Below are positions 24,126-36,629 of a DNA stretch of 64,000 bases, one piece after another. Position numbers and translations under genes: made by a program. The number at the start of each line of letters is the position of its first letter. Positions within the stretch are counted from its first letter, which is position 1. Source of the stretch: Membranipora membranacea (lineage: Eukaryota; Bryozoa; Gymnolaemata; Cheilostomatida; Membraniporidae). The DNA lies in NCBI GenBank assembly GCA_914767715.1, contig OU612070.1:3551501-3615500 (forward strand), written 5' to 3'. The notes under the pieces were generated by a model, which saw only the letters and a list, made by a program, of their open reading frames with translations, made no database searches and was not told the origin of the DNA.

Positions 24126-27100
24126 ATGTCTGACTCTGGCAGCCTGTCTGAAATCAAGAATAATATCACAGAGTAAGGATATATCCTACTACTGGTTATG
24201 TCTGTCAATCATTTTGAATTCCTAGACCAGTAGGAAAGCTTAACATGTTGGTGTTGGAATGAGGAGGCATTTGTTGTTGTCTTCTGGTTATATAGTACAA
24301 CCATGCAAACAACGGCTCTTTTGCTAGTGCAGCCCTCTCAACAGCTTTTGAAGCATTACTTTTGAGTACTTACTAGAACAATTATAAAAATCATGGAGAA
24401 ATCATAATTTGCTTTTTGTCAAAGAAAATTTCATTATGACAATTGAACTGTTTTATTTTGTAGTGAGAGTAAGTTTGATAAGAGCAGAGCGACAATATCA
24501 CAGCTTAACGATGACTGTCTCGTTGTAGTGTTCACCTTTCTGGACTATCAAACTCGTATATGTTGTGAACGAGGTAAGACGCTGCCTACTACAATAATTA
24601 GTTAGAGATTCTCCGTTAGAACTGTTTGTGGCCCAGCCATGCACAATTAGGTGATCATCAAGAAAGCATCTACTTATAAGCCAATCGTCAAACAGCTATT
24701 TGTGATAATGCTATTTGTATAGAAAGTCCACAGGCTAGGCCACCTTCATAATGATGTTGTAATAAAGCTGTGTCAATGATAGAAATTAACTGAAACTCTG
24801 GCAGATCCTAAAGTTAGCGTCGACAGAGATCACCTGTTTTAATTCATGAGGAGTTTCTGGGGTATATATACAAAAGAGGCCTATCGCTATCGGCTGGCCT
24901 GTGTACTTACATGGTAGAATGGATAGATGACCCATGTGAATTTAAAGGGTTGGGCGGCAAATCAGTGGTTCTCAAAAGAAGGCAAACAGGTAAGACAGAA
25001 GAAGACTGAAATACTGGCTTGACTTGATATGCGGATTTCAGGTGAAGACCTGAGTGCCTTCTACTGTAGTCTGTCTCAATAGCATATGATGGGGAAATTA
25101 GATTAATTATCGAATATTTTGTTATTATATTACAGTTTGTAAACGATGGCGAGACCTTAGCAAGCAATCCTGGAGTTCCATACACCACATAGAGTTTAGT
25201 CAGGATGTTGCTGGTAACTCTTTTACAGACCTGGATATCGTCAAAACCAGCGCAGTTCTTGAAAGAGCTAAAGGCCATGTTCTGAGCTTAGTCTTTAACT
25301 CCGACCAGGGTTGGGATATTCATCAACAGTTTCCTCAAATCATAAGTGAGTTATCTCCCTTTTTTGTAAATTGTAGGCTTTGTTCATGTATGCTGACCAT
25401 AGACTTAAATATTGAATCTATGATACTGACTTAAAATTAGCCAATTATAGAGTAAGCAATATGTAGCAACTATCTGGAAAGACCAACCCAAACATTTTTA
25501 AACAAGCATGAGTCATAGGGCCTTCCAGTTTTTTTCTGGTAAGCTTCATAAAAAGCTGTTTTTTGGCCTACCCTGCATCCCCGTATCTATCTGGGAGGGG
25601 ATATGCTAGTCATGCTGTTCTTTGTTAAAGCTTTTCTTTATAATTTCTTTTGTTAGTTAAATACCGCTTGCCGATTTCTTTGTGAGTACCTTACAGGAGG
25701 TGTGGGGGGACAACTCCTATTTCTTATTCCGGTTATCATACACCTCTTGAATTACGTCCTATATATCCCCTACTGCAGAATTGGGCATTCTTTGACAGTT
25801 ATATTACTCTTACTATTTCAGAGATGATTGCACCCACCATCAGTCACATAGCATTTGGTGGGATGAGGGGATTTTGCTACAAGCTCGTTAATATGCTCGG
25901 ATCTAAAGCCCCGAACTTAAAGGTATGTTTGTGGATAGCTTCAAGTCGCTGGGCTGTTGGTCACTGTCTTATATATCTCATGAGGTCGTTTTTTTTATTG
26001 TTGATGCCTTGATCACCTTTTTATTTGTCTCTCTGTTATGAGAATTTTACCAATTAAATATGATTTATCTTTGCAACATAAGGGAATCACTGTGATCTAC
26101 CATTTATTATTATTTTCTTCAAATTTACAGAGTTTGGATTTTCTTGGATGCAGTCGGTTGAAGTTTAAGAGGTAAGTTATCCCTAAAATCTACAGTGCAG
26201 CCCTCTACTTAACATATCTATATATGCTTAGAACCGTCAAATCTTGTCTCAAGTATGCAAAATCTGGATTAAGTGGCATTATACTGCATTGAGATGTTGG
26301 ACCAGTATTATGTGTCTGATATTTTTTAATCTGAATTAAGTGCAGGTCACCGTATATGACCATATATAATTTATGGTCTCTTAGACCCCTGAGGCACAAC
26401 AACATCGGTAACACAGCTTTTTTGTAGGATGTTAAATGAAAATAACATACGGAAATTGAACTTGTCAACTTCACACACCTCAGAAAAAAACTTAGCAAAG
26501 TATTGTTATTCTTGCTTGGTTAAGGAAAGCATTACATCACATCACATTACATCATTATTTCAAAACTTGGACATTCACACCAAGGGGAACCTAGTTAGGT
26601 TATATTATATGTGATATTGCTTTCAGCTTTGAGAATTTGGTGGAGAAGAAATGTGATATTGACAGTTTGAGTTTGGGGTACATGACTGAAGTGATACCTC
26701 TGTTTCCTCGCTTCAGACACCTCAAGATACTTACATTCCTCGGGGTGAGTGCATGTGTACTGTTACTCTACTGATAGGTCAGGTCAAGCCGATACTCCTT
26801 CTACAGGAAATGTACTGTTGAACAACCCTGGTGTATTGGTGACAGACACAGATTCATCTAGGAATCCTTAAACATAACATCCTGGATAACCAAAGAGTAT
26901 AGTCAGTACCTGTAATACTACACGTCGACTCTTGACCTTGACCTTGCTCGACTACACTAGATGAGTAAGGTGTTTACAGGAGGAAAAGTTCGCCCGCATA
27001 GCACAGGCTTGAAGTGGTGAAATTTATTCCTAGCTAAAATTTACTAAAGTTCATTACAGATAAGAGAGTTATACTCTAAGCAGCTAATTACAGATAAGAG

Positions 27101-30100
27101 AGTTATACTCTAAGCAGCTAACTTAAACTCTCCCCTTGAGTATATAGCTTTAGTCCTGTCTGCAGATATATTACAAGAAGACTCTCCCAGACACACAGGT
27201 CTAAACTCAAATTTTATTCTGCCTCATTACTGCCTTCTGTTTTACAGACAGGTATGGATAGTAAACGGTTCAAAGAGTTCCTGGCCTCTACCACCACATT
27301 AGAAGTACTGACGATAGACGGTGATCTGATATGGAATTCATTTGATGATCTCACTTTTTCTAGCCTCAAGAAACTCAATATACTTGAATGTATACACTGT
27401 ATGTTGATGATAACTTATTTTAGACGAATTGTTGATTCACAAACTGTATGTCCTACTCGAATGAGATTACTTTAACAAAACTATGGTCAATTATTGAGCA
27501 TGACTGTTTATACTCTATGACAACCAAGTAAATACATAGTCAATTGATTGAGGCGATTCAAGAAAAGTTGTTCATTTGGTAAATTACAAAATGAATACCG
27601 ATTCAACTAACATAAGAAGACAAATCCTATTTTTGTTGAACATGTAAATCTCTCTGAGTAGAAGAATCTTCTATGCTTATTTTCTGTTTGTAGTAGACAG
27701 AGGCGCTGATACTTTTCAGTTCTATCATTGCCCTAATTTGGTCAGTACCAGTTATATATATCTCACTTGGCTCAACAATAAAAAAATATGTTTACACTGC
27801 TGTGACCATAGAGATGTGGTCCATTCATTGCAGGCAGCAGCACATGGTACAAGCTATCTGTAGATGAACTGATATATTATTACCAAGTGCTTCCAAACCC
27901 TGTGCTGCTGCATGCTCCTATTCTCAAGAATTAAATGCTCCTGGAAGGTTAAGCATTTCAGTCTACAGTGCATTTAATCTGTAGTTTGATGAATTCTCTT
28001 GTTCCCCTGTCCGTTATTATCTAGACGCAAGTTGCTCAAGAGTGTATATGACTCAAGTGGATGGTTACTATCACAAGTTGATTGACATCTACGCCTACTT
28101 GTCCACAGGTGGAGCTCAGATTGGGAAGAGTATTAATTAGTTCACCACCTCAGATACCTCTCATCTTACAGAGAAATATGTGGGAGCGGCTAGGAACCTC
28201 TTGTCCTAAACTTCAGTAAGTAGAGAGTGAGAGAGTGTGGTAGGGAGTTTCAGCGTTGTAAATGCGGAAGTGTCTCAGTTTTTGAATCTCTACCACAACT
28301 TAGAATAACTATGAATATTAAGAAATGAATGATAAATAATGTCAATGTGGAAACAGTAATAATTCGGCGGTATCGGGTTAGTTATGTTTATTATATACAA
28401 TTTCCGGTGACAACAATAATCTCAATGAAGATTTTCAGAATCTTTTTTTTTTTGAATTTTTGAATTTTCTAGGCACTTGACTCTCGAACAGAACAATAAT
28501 ATGAGAATGGGAATTTACATGCAGCAAGGAGTGAAGGAGATAATCAAGTCCCACAAACAGGATGCTATGCAGTCACTGAGCAAACTGCAATCCCTGACTT
28601 ACCTCAATGTAAACATCAAGTTGGACGTAAGTGAGTCTTTTTAATTAGCCTTGGACAATAGAGAGAACTCATTGGATATGTATCTTGATCCGTATGTTCA
28701 CATCAATTTTGTAGCACACTTTTGCCAGCACATTAACTCCGTTGGTTCAATGGCTTGCTGTTTGGTGAAAAGCCTGTTTTTAACCAAGTTTCAATTCACA
28801 ACATTTTGTTTTGATTTAGCACTAATTTGAGTGGCACACTTTTGCTTTCAGGCGCTTGGTTCAGAATTGAAGGCTGTAGCTAATCTGAAGAACTTAGAGA
28901 CATGTATAATATTCAGCTGGCAATGTGTATATACAGAAGAAGGTGAGTAGGAGCGGCTTTGGGAGGAGGTTGGTCAGCGAGACATCATCAGAGTACTACC
29001 ATATTACAATAATGGCCAATCCTCTCATTTATATAAGTTTGCCCAGTGACAAAACCTTTTTCCTTGGTGGTGTATTCAGAGGCTTTAGGCTGTTTGTGTC
29101 CCTGCTAGATAATTGATGCAACATCCCATGAATTCATACAGTCTGTAATAGTGCTGTCAGTATGTCAGTATGATGTGCTAGCTAGACATCTCTGATGTTA
29201 TTGGTCTTGCATTCCACACTGACATCGAGACTACACTTTTAACCTGTGTATCTCTGATCGTAAGAGTCAATTTAGTATGAGTACCTAACATGTACCCGCC
29301 CCTAATTAATGCAATTAGCCATGATATTCACTGCCAGGCGATTAGTGCCGCAAGAGTTATGGGTTCGAATCCCATTGGGGGAGCTTTCAAGGTTGATTGT
29401 TCAAGCCCCCAGCACCCTCCGGTGTATACCGCTTCTGTGTACTCGTCTTCTGACTGACTCATGGAAAGACATGTAACAGCATGGAAAGACATGCTGACAA
29501 GCTGGAAAGACAGCTAAACTCACTACAAGGGGTCCCAGCAATGAGCCATGTAAGGCCAACAACCCTAACACGTACGCTGTGTTGCATAGGGTGGCAATGG
29601 TGGAGAGGAATTAGCTATGGGACGAGAGAACACCACTCTGAGTAGTGAATAGCGGGTATGCTAATTAGCGCCATCAACCCATTCTTTTTTTGGGATGGTG
29701 AGATGGCGCAATCGGCTAGCGCGCTTGCTATTCACTGCCAGGTGATTAGTGCCGCAAGAGTTGTGGGTTCGACTCCCATTGGGGAGCTTTCAAGGTTGAT
29801 TGTTCCAGCCCCCAACACCCTCCGGTGTATACCTCTTCTGGGTCATCACATTAATTTCCCTCTGATAGTAAACATGCTAAATGAATTAGTTCACTCTCTA
29901 TCGATCAGAGATATACATGTCATCAGTGTGCTTACTATCCTACAAGATACCCATAACTTAACGCCAAATAATGAATTCTTAATGTCCATGAAAAAATAAT
30001 TAAATATTACGAATGTTAATAGCCTTGTCCCGCTGTCACTTTTTTGTGGACGTGTGACAAGGCTATTACAAACCATAACATTGAATGAAGACCTTTTTTG

Positions 30101-31417
30101 AAAAGTTTGGTTCTTTTTTCCTGCATATTGACTTGCTTCCCCTCGAGCCGTTTCCGGCTTACCAGTAGAACTGAGGGACTTAAAATTCAGTCACTACAAA
30201 CTAAATCTGCATCTTTTGTAAATCGAAATGTATGGTTGATTATATTTTACTTTTTGAAATTCATCAAGTGCACCATCGACCATGAAAACAGCCAATTTTA
30301 CACTCTAGTTTATGCTGCAGATTTGGTGTTTATAATCAATGAGTTGACGAAGCTGAAGCTGTTGGATATAAGAGGAGCCCATGTCAAACCTTTCGGAGCT
30401 GCTAAGAACGTCCCAGTCAGATCAAACAAGGATATAAGGGAGCTCTGTGACAGATTGAATCCAAGACAGTCTTTATTGGAGCTTAAAATTACAAGTAAGC
30501 TAGCCTTTATTATTCTCCCTAGTAATGCTTAAAAACTATGCTAATACTGTGTAAGAAAATATCATTCAACCATAAACATATAATAAGTATATAAGTATTT
30601 AAATGTTGAATGATTTTGGAAGGCATCTTTAGTATTGACCAAACATCTACCGACGGCATTGTGAATAATAATCCTGAGTGATTCACTAGTCTGCACTGTA
30701 ACAGAAGACAGTATACTGATCCCCCTAAATACTGTGCTTTAGATAGTTTAATAAGAGGTTAGGTGTCTTACCCTAATTAGAACCTGTTATAAAAATTAGA
30801 CAATTATCTGATATAGTCATCAGGTACCTTAAATAGTCTGAGTGCTCCAACAACAACAACAAGTGGGAGTCTACGGCATATAGATTTAAAACATTCCTTT
30901 TGGGAAGTCTGGAATTTTGGAATTTTCGATAATTGACTGCCTCAAACTCTGTTTGAGCACTTGAATTGGTATGATCCTAATAAGCAGTAGGTACCCAGGT
31001 AACTCTTCTTTACCACTTTCCAGCGGTTTATTGGGTTGTTACAATCATTCGAGAGGAGTGCAAGCAAGACTTTTCCAAAAAAGAAGTCCACTCGCATACA
31101 AGCAGAGGACCAGCATTAAAAAAAACTCAAAATAAAATGAAAATCGACGTGCATAACAAAGTATTAGAATATAAATATTGTATAATTCTTTGTTTGCATA
31201 TTCAGGTTGTGGGTATGAGAGTCACTCTACTAGAGAGAGATGGCGATACAGAGATATAATAGTGAACCAGTGGAGACAGTTTGGAGTGGATGAGATAAGT
31301 ATGAGCCACAGAGAACACAGGGTAACTTATCTTACTTCTGATGAATGCAGAGCATCGACAAGCACTGACTCGACAAGCACTGACTCGTCAGCGCGTAACG
31401 AAAGCCGGTGGCTCTGA
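24126..31417 (+). CDS. F-box / leucine-rich-repeat protein (SCF-type substrate receptor)
   Basis: Exons: 24126-24172 (candidate first exon, MSDSGSLSEIKNNIT), 24464-24573, 25136-25345, 25822-25922, 26131-26171, 26627-26744, 27248-27398, 27694 or 27697-27740, 28109-28215, 28473-28626, 28852-28942, 30321-30494, 31206-31417 (TGA). Every junction is GT/AG with compatible phase and no stop. The F-box covers ISQLNDDCLVVVFTFLDY...CCERVCKRWRDL, which should bind Skp1. It is followed by degenerate LRRs (LKSLDFLGCSRL, IDSLSLGYM, LKILTFLG, LEVLTIDG, LKKLNILEC, VELRLGRVL, LKLLDIRGAHV, LLELKIT) expected to hold the substrate. The tail is Ser/Thr-rich with STSTDSTSTDSS just before the stop. Exon 24464 can also be joined directly from the RRM exon ending 23560, giving about 631 residues for the fused form. 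The exact FBXL orthologue was not recognised. Confidence 0.85.
29315..29445 (+). mobile_element. tRNA-derived SINE, family 2, copy 1 (partial)
   Basis: Contains cactgccaggcgattagtgc, a B box in gggttcgaatcccattgg and the body gagctttcaaggttgattgt...ccctccggtgtatacc, shared with 29700-29850. The A-box half is missing. It lies in an intron of the F-box/LRR gene. Confidence 0.7.
29700..29850 (+). mobile_element. tRNA-derived SINE, family 2, copy 2
   Basis: A-box region gatggcgcaatcggctagcg, B box gtgggttcgactcccattgg, then the shared body ending ccctccggtgtatacc. Between the boxes is an insert (ttgctattcactgccaggtg) longer than a tRNA anticodon arm, so this is not a functional tRNA gene. Confidence 0.75.
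30017..30068. repeat. Foldback hairpin
   Basis: Arms TAATAGCCTTGTC and GACAAGGCTATTA (13 bp, perfect) around a 26-nt loop, in the intron before the penultimate F-box/LRR exon. Confidence 0.8.
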
Positions 31418-32932
31418 TGATGAAGGCCAGGGAACTGTGTGATGACATAGCGGATGTCACGGTGTAAATTTACTGGCAATGGGCACATTAAAGTTGTCAA
31501 CAATGATACTGTCAACTTACTCTATTTATCTGTGACCAAATAGACTACCAGTATTTAGCACATCCCTAGACTAGAAAGTATGGCATGTCAGAATATACAA
31601 CACTGAGAGTGCAAAGCTAGAATCCATAGGACACCAGCTGGAACCCTGGCACCTCTTCTCTAAGACCAACATGCCACTAACAAAATGTTTTTTTTGATAA
31701 CCTTCAATATGATACAATTAGAAATGGATATCCCTGTTTCAGAAACCTAGCATTTACCGCTGTATTACTTTATATATTATGTTTTATGCTGATAACGTGA
31801 TAAAGGCTATAGAAATTTTATCTGACAATCTCAAAACAATGCTCTCCATATTATAATTATCACTTAACTCTTGTCACTTTCTGAGCAGACGAATCTCACC
31901 ATATGTGACACGATCCTCTTTTTCACTTTCTAAGCACAACCTGAAGTTCTGACTAATTCACTCTGTCTTAATTTTATTATTCAAGGCAAGATAGAGAAAG
32001 ACTTTATCATTTTATTATTGTCTACTGAAGTGTTTCACTGCAATACTAAAAGCTACATCAACATAAACAATATACCTTATATCTAAAACCAAAATTTACC
32101 CTCATATAGAAACACAAACCCTCAGTTGAACACCTACGTACATATAGTGTTCATGATAATTATTGCTGTTCACCAATTTTAATTCTGATTCCAATCAATC
32201 TGCTAACAAGCTAAATAAAACATGCACTATGATATTTTCCCCTCATTGGAATTTATCTCCAACAATTGCATCAGAGAAAAATGGTGGCGAACAGCCTAAG
32301 TATGCTTGATACTCTGACGTAACAACTGTATATATCCAATAGAGCAGATTCCTTTGGTTCATACTGATGTTTAAGAATCTGTGATGTTGGATTTTTTGGC
32401 ATCATAGTGTTTATGAATACTGGCTGTAGCTATTAACGACCCGGCTATAAAACAGGATACAGCACAAAAATAGAGCCCGAATCTCTCACCAACATTGAGC
32501 TGCAGCTGACCTACAACATAATCTTTTTGCAGATATACATATTTATACGTAAGTATAAAATATATTGTGGATACATGTATAGCTATACTATATCAATTTT
32601 TGGCACTAAAAAAATAAGGAGACCTATTCTTAATGCACTTAGCACAGCTGACAATTACTGGTATGATTATTATACAATATACAGAAATCAGATTGCAGCA
32701 TGAGAGGATAACCAGGATATCAAAAAAATTTAAACTATATCAGATGTTCCTTTCACATGTAATAACAGCTGCTGGTGATAAGACCTGTTTGGTCGTTGGG
32801 CTCGATGCTAATCTGCTCCAGTATATCTTATCTTAGCTGTGCACTTTTATTTATAACATATACTGGACCAGATTAGATCGCACTTTTATTTATGACTTAC
32901 CAATAATATGCAAATAAACCATATTTCCTTAC
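31418..32932. other. Convergent intergenic region between the F-box/LRR and SLC16-like genes
   Basis: It must hold the 3' UTR of the plus-strand F-box/LRR gene and, on the minus strand, the missing last exon or exons and 3' end of the transporter. I could not identify that exon. The foldback at 32803-32880 lies here. Confidence 0.5.
32803..32880. repeat. Long foldback hairpin
   Basis: Arms CGATGCTAATCTGCTCCAGT (extended by ATAT) and its near inverse pair over about 22 bp, with one bulge and one mismatch, around a loop of about 31 nt. Confidence 0.75.
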
Positions 32933-35905
32933 CTGCGATAGGACCGCCAATCAGCCCCCCTACACCTTGCATGAAGAGCTCGAATCCTAAGACTATAGGC
33001 ATATCTGCGGCTCCAACCAGCTCCTGAGCTGCTCCGAGAATATTGGCTACTTGGAGTCCATACGTGATACCTAGTGCTGCCATGACAGCAAAGTAGGCTT
33101 CCTGTTTATAGAGAGTTAAATACATTATATTGTAATGATTTGATGATAAGCTTGTTGTTTGGGCTGGTAACCAAATATAACTACCAGTTCTTTATATCTA
33201 TTTATTTACTGCTATTCTTAATACCCTCCCCTCCCCTCCCCTCCCCGCAATCAATTTCCAAATGAAATAATAATTCTATTTGCGGAACTGGTCAAGCTCC
33301 GCCATCAGTTAGAACAATAGCTTGGTGGTTTGTATTGAGAATGACAAACTAAGAATGGAAAAATAATACAGCTGTCACTCTGCTCAATGAACTCCCTCTT
33401 CATTGCTCTGCTGCCGTCACAGTTAGGGCTGTGACTTTGGACAACAGAAATAGATTTCAGCTGCCGGCCCTGTCAAAAGTTGTCACTTAAATGCCAGAAT
33501 TAATTAGCAGCCAATTGCCACTAGAATTTATCTTTCGAGGCAACACCCGTTTTCAAAGTACAGAAAAATCAACGGTCACTCTAAAGGATTTCGAATTCAT
33601 GGTAATATCAGTGTAAATCTCTCATTTGTAATTAGAGGTTTAGTCAACTTAACAGTCTACATTTCCAAGTATTCCTGGCTAATTCTGATGATGTAACACC
33701 TAGTAGAGGTTATAATACTATGTAAGACGCTAAAGGCTGTGATATTCCATTATATCTGCCGGAGGTTAGCGACCCGTACGATGTAGTTGTATATAAATAA
33801 GCTTTTTATAAAAAAGTGAGTGTATCAAATGTCTTGGTATACTGGTACCGCTTAGTTTTTTTTAGAGAATATCGGGACCAGCATCATGTTTGCTTTGGGA
33901 GTGTACATAGCCACATAGCCACATGCCACATAGCCACATACCACATAGCCAAAACTACAAGCAATATTATGCCGGTTACTTTGCAGTTCCAAAATCAAGC
34001 AGCAACTCCAAAAGCACGAAAATTGGATCGAAAGTTTTTTTGAGCCCTCTGGAGCTATTTAGAACTCACCTTACTTGCAGTAAGAGTTATTACAAACATG
34101 AAGAGAGCATATCCCACACAGGTGACGGCGTGTGGAGTTAGTTTGCTGTATCTGAATCTGAGCGTGGTGAAGAGTATGATGGCTATTCCTATAATGGCTG
34201 AGCCTCCCATTATTGTTGTGCCATGTGCTGCATCATGTATAGTCAGGTTGGTGGAATGGATTGCATAGTGATTAACTATGCTGAAGAACGCTGTGATGCC
34301 AATCTCCCTGAAAAATCCACATAACAGGAATGCCCAAATCTGCAACGAAAAGAAAGCCTTGTTACAGAGAACGTATGGATCATGATAGAATGCACGTTGC
34401 CCTCACAACGCCGCAAGGTGCTGGAGAACATTACCAATGTGCCAATGTGAGAAATAGAACTGATGATAAACTGACTTTATGGATGAACAATGCACCAGGT
34501 AGATGCAATCATACTAATAACGGCTGCATTTACCTTGGGGTCTTCAGTCATAGAACTGACGCTCTCTTTCACAGATTTACGCTCAGGAAGTTTGTTGGCA
34601 GCGACTTCTCCGTTTTTCTGAGAGAAAAACACGACTCCGAATATGTGTATCAGCATGATGGGGGAGAACATGATCATGGCTTCATTGAACCCGTAAGAAA
34701 CAAACAAGCTTGTTGTGGGTACAGGGTATATAAAGATGCCCAGGCAAAATCCAATCATTGTAGCTGCGTTTGCAAAGTTGAGTTTCTCTCCTTCAAAATG
34801 GTATATAGGAATAGCGACACATGCTGATCGAACCAGGGATAAACCAAGCCCTGTAGTAAAATAAAATATAATAATGATAAATAGATAAGTACAGTATGAT
34901 GGTGGTAAGGTGAGGCTGAAACGATTCACATGGCAACAGATATAGTGCTACAATGAGTTTTTGGGGAAACAGCAGTTTGCGAATCACCTTAAAATATTCA
35001 GGTACTTGCTCATGTACAAGCTATCATAAATGTGCAACATGTGGTCGAAACAGTTTGGTTTTTCTCCATAGCCGTCTTTTAGAATATTATGGAATAGTTT
35101 TGAAATGTACCCTGCTGCAATAAATGCAGTAAAGTAATAGTACAAAGCTAAGACAAAGATAAACTAACGATAACTAGGGATAAAATAAGTTTTACCAGCA
35201 ACAATTCCAAAGAGCAGTACAACATTCCATAGCTGTGTGGCCAGGTAACAAAGCCCGACACCAAGAACTGAGAGTACCGCTCCAGCCAGCTGTATTTTAC
35301 GTATAGCTATCATCCTGGTCATAATCCCAGTCAGTGGAGCTGCAGTAAAAATAAAATATTTGTTTTTCATAACTTACTTTACATTGATAATATAGTATCT
35401 AATAAGCTAACACTCTATGATCACTCACCAGGTCGTTGAATTGTGTTGGTAGTTACTCTGGTGAATCAAATGAATGCGGGACTTCTTGATTTTTAGGATG
35501 GTGAAAAATAAAAGGTACATAGATCTAAGTAATCTAAGGCGCTGTTTCCGTAGTATTCTTATGCTGACAGACAGCATGAGGAATCTGATAAGCTTGGTAA
35601 ATATACGAATACTTACCACTGCCTAGAAACACAGCAGAGTGGACAGAAGCTGTTAGACTGCTCTCACTTAGTGTGACATTGAATCTGCTAGTCTGTACCT
35701 CGGTGATAGAACCAGCTATACCATAGTTAAATCCAGCTGCAGATATCTTAGTCAGGAACACACTGAGCCATACCAGGTATGGCCATATCCTCTGAGCAGA
35801 ACAGCATCTCTCTTCTTCAGTGTCAGGTTTGAGTAGGTTACGTTTTTCATCACTAGCTTTGCTCTCACCGTAGCCCTGTCTCATATCTTTGTTTGTGCAC
35901 CGCAT
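32933..35905 (-). CDS. SLC16/monocarboxylate-transporter-like MFS protein, 3' exon not found
   Basis: Minus-strand exons in order: 35905-35617, 35339-35196, 34850-34534, 34339-34070, 33101-32933. Phases 1, 1, 0 and 0 join cleanly; AAG|gtgagt at 34070 is used rather than the nearer GTAAGG because only it keeps the frame. A cytosolic acidic/basic N terminus of about 43 residues precedes TM1 (IWPYLVWLSVFLTKISAAGF). Exon 2 gives APLTGIMTRMIAIRK and LAGAVLSVLGVGLCYLATQL (TM2-3 region). Exon 3 has SLVRSACVAIPIYHF, two further helices and the long central loop (KLPERKSVKESVSSMTEDPK). Exon 4 starts the C-terminal half (IWAFLLCGFFREIGITAFFS). Exon 5 has LGITYGLQVANILGAAQELV and GGLIGGPIAG, the usual TM10-11 pattern. 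The last exon ends in phase 1, so at least one more coding exon (TM12 and tail) lies at lower coordinates. The MCT TM1 signature (DGGWGW-like) is absent, so the substrate is unknown. Confidence 0.8.
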
Positions 35906-36211
35906 ACTCTCGCTATAAAGATTCGCAGTAATGAAATGTCAATTATCAGCTTCAGCTCAGCTCAGATTTTAATTGTAAAATGGATGGTAAGTTGGTAATA
36001 TATAAAAAAGACTCAGCTGTTCAGTCAAGCCAGCAAAGGTAAATTATATGTAGTTCCAGGTGTTATATCTGTAAAATAGCATTATTGGTTTCTTAAATGT
36101 AACCACATCGACATTTTAATTACACTGGTCGTGATGAGATAAATTGCTATGGTAACCATTCAATTTCAATCAAAGACCAGCACTCAGCATTTCTAACTAA
36201 TAGATGATTCA

Positions 36212-36629
36212 TGGGGCCTCCCCTACTTATAGTATAGATTATAGATGACCATTTCTTAGCTTATAGGCTTGTAGGCTTATAGATAGATGCAAGTAAAGAT
36301 ATAGATTTATAAATGTTATCAATGTAAAGATATAGATTTATAGATTTCTTAATGTATCTCTAAAGTGCTGTCAGTGCTGTGTGTCTCCTGTGCTCTCTTT
36401 GTGTGTGTATGGTCGTTGTGTAGCAAAGCAAACATTCAGATATGTTTACAATCTAATGGGTTTTCCCCAGGTTTTTGGAATTTTGGTAAGTACAATAGGT
36501 TGTTAATTTAAGGGATTTTATGGCATTCATTAGTCCAAGAGCCACATGCCATCGCAGCGCGCTTAAGTTTATAGATTGGGATTCTTAATTTATAGATATT
36601 ATAGACAGTCCTGTGTGGGGGGAGCCCCA
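36212..36629. mobile_element. Inverted-repeat MITE, family 2 (4-bp duplication)
   Basis: A 418-bp element beginning TGGGGCCTCCCC and ending GGGGGGAGCCCCA, with TTCA directly repeated at 36208-36211 and 36630-36633. The interior is rich in tatagatttatag-like words. It has the same ends and duplication length as the element at 9861. Confidence 0.7.

Noticed and set aside
24907-25278. Minus-strand open frame of 123 codons
   Set aside because: It overlaps the F-box/LRR exon at 25136-25345 on the other strand and has no recognisable domain.
34330-34827. Plus-strand open frame of 165 codons
   Set aside because: It lies antisense to two well-supported transporter exons and has no domain.
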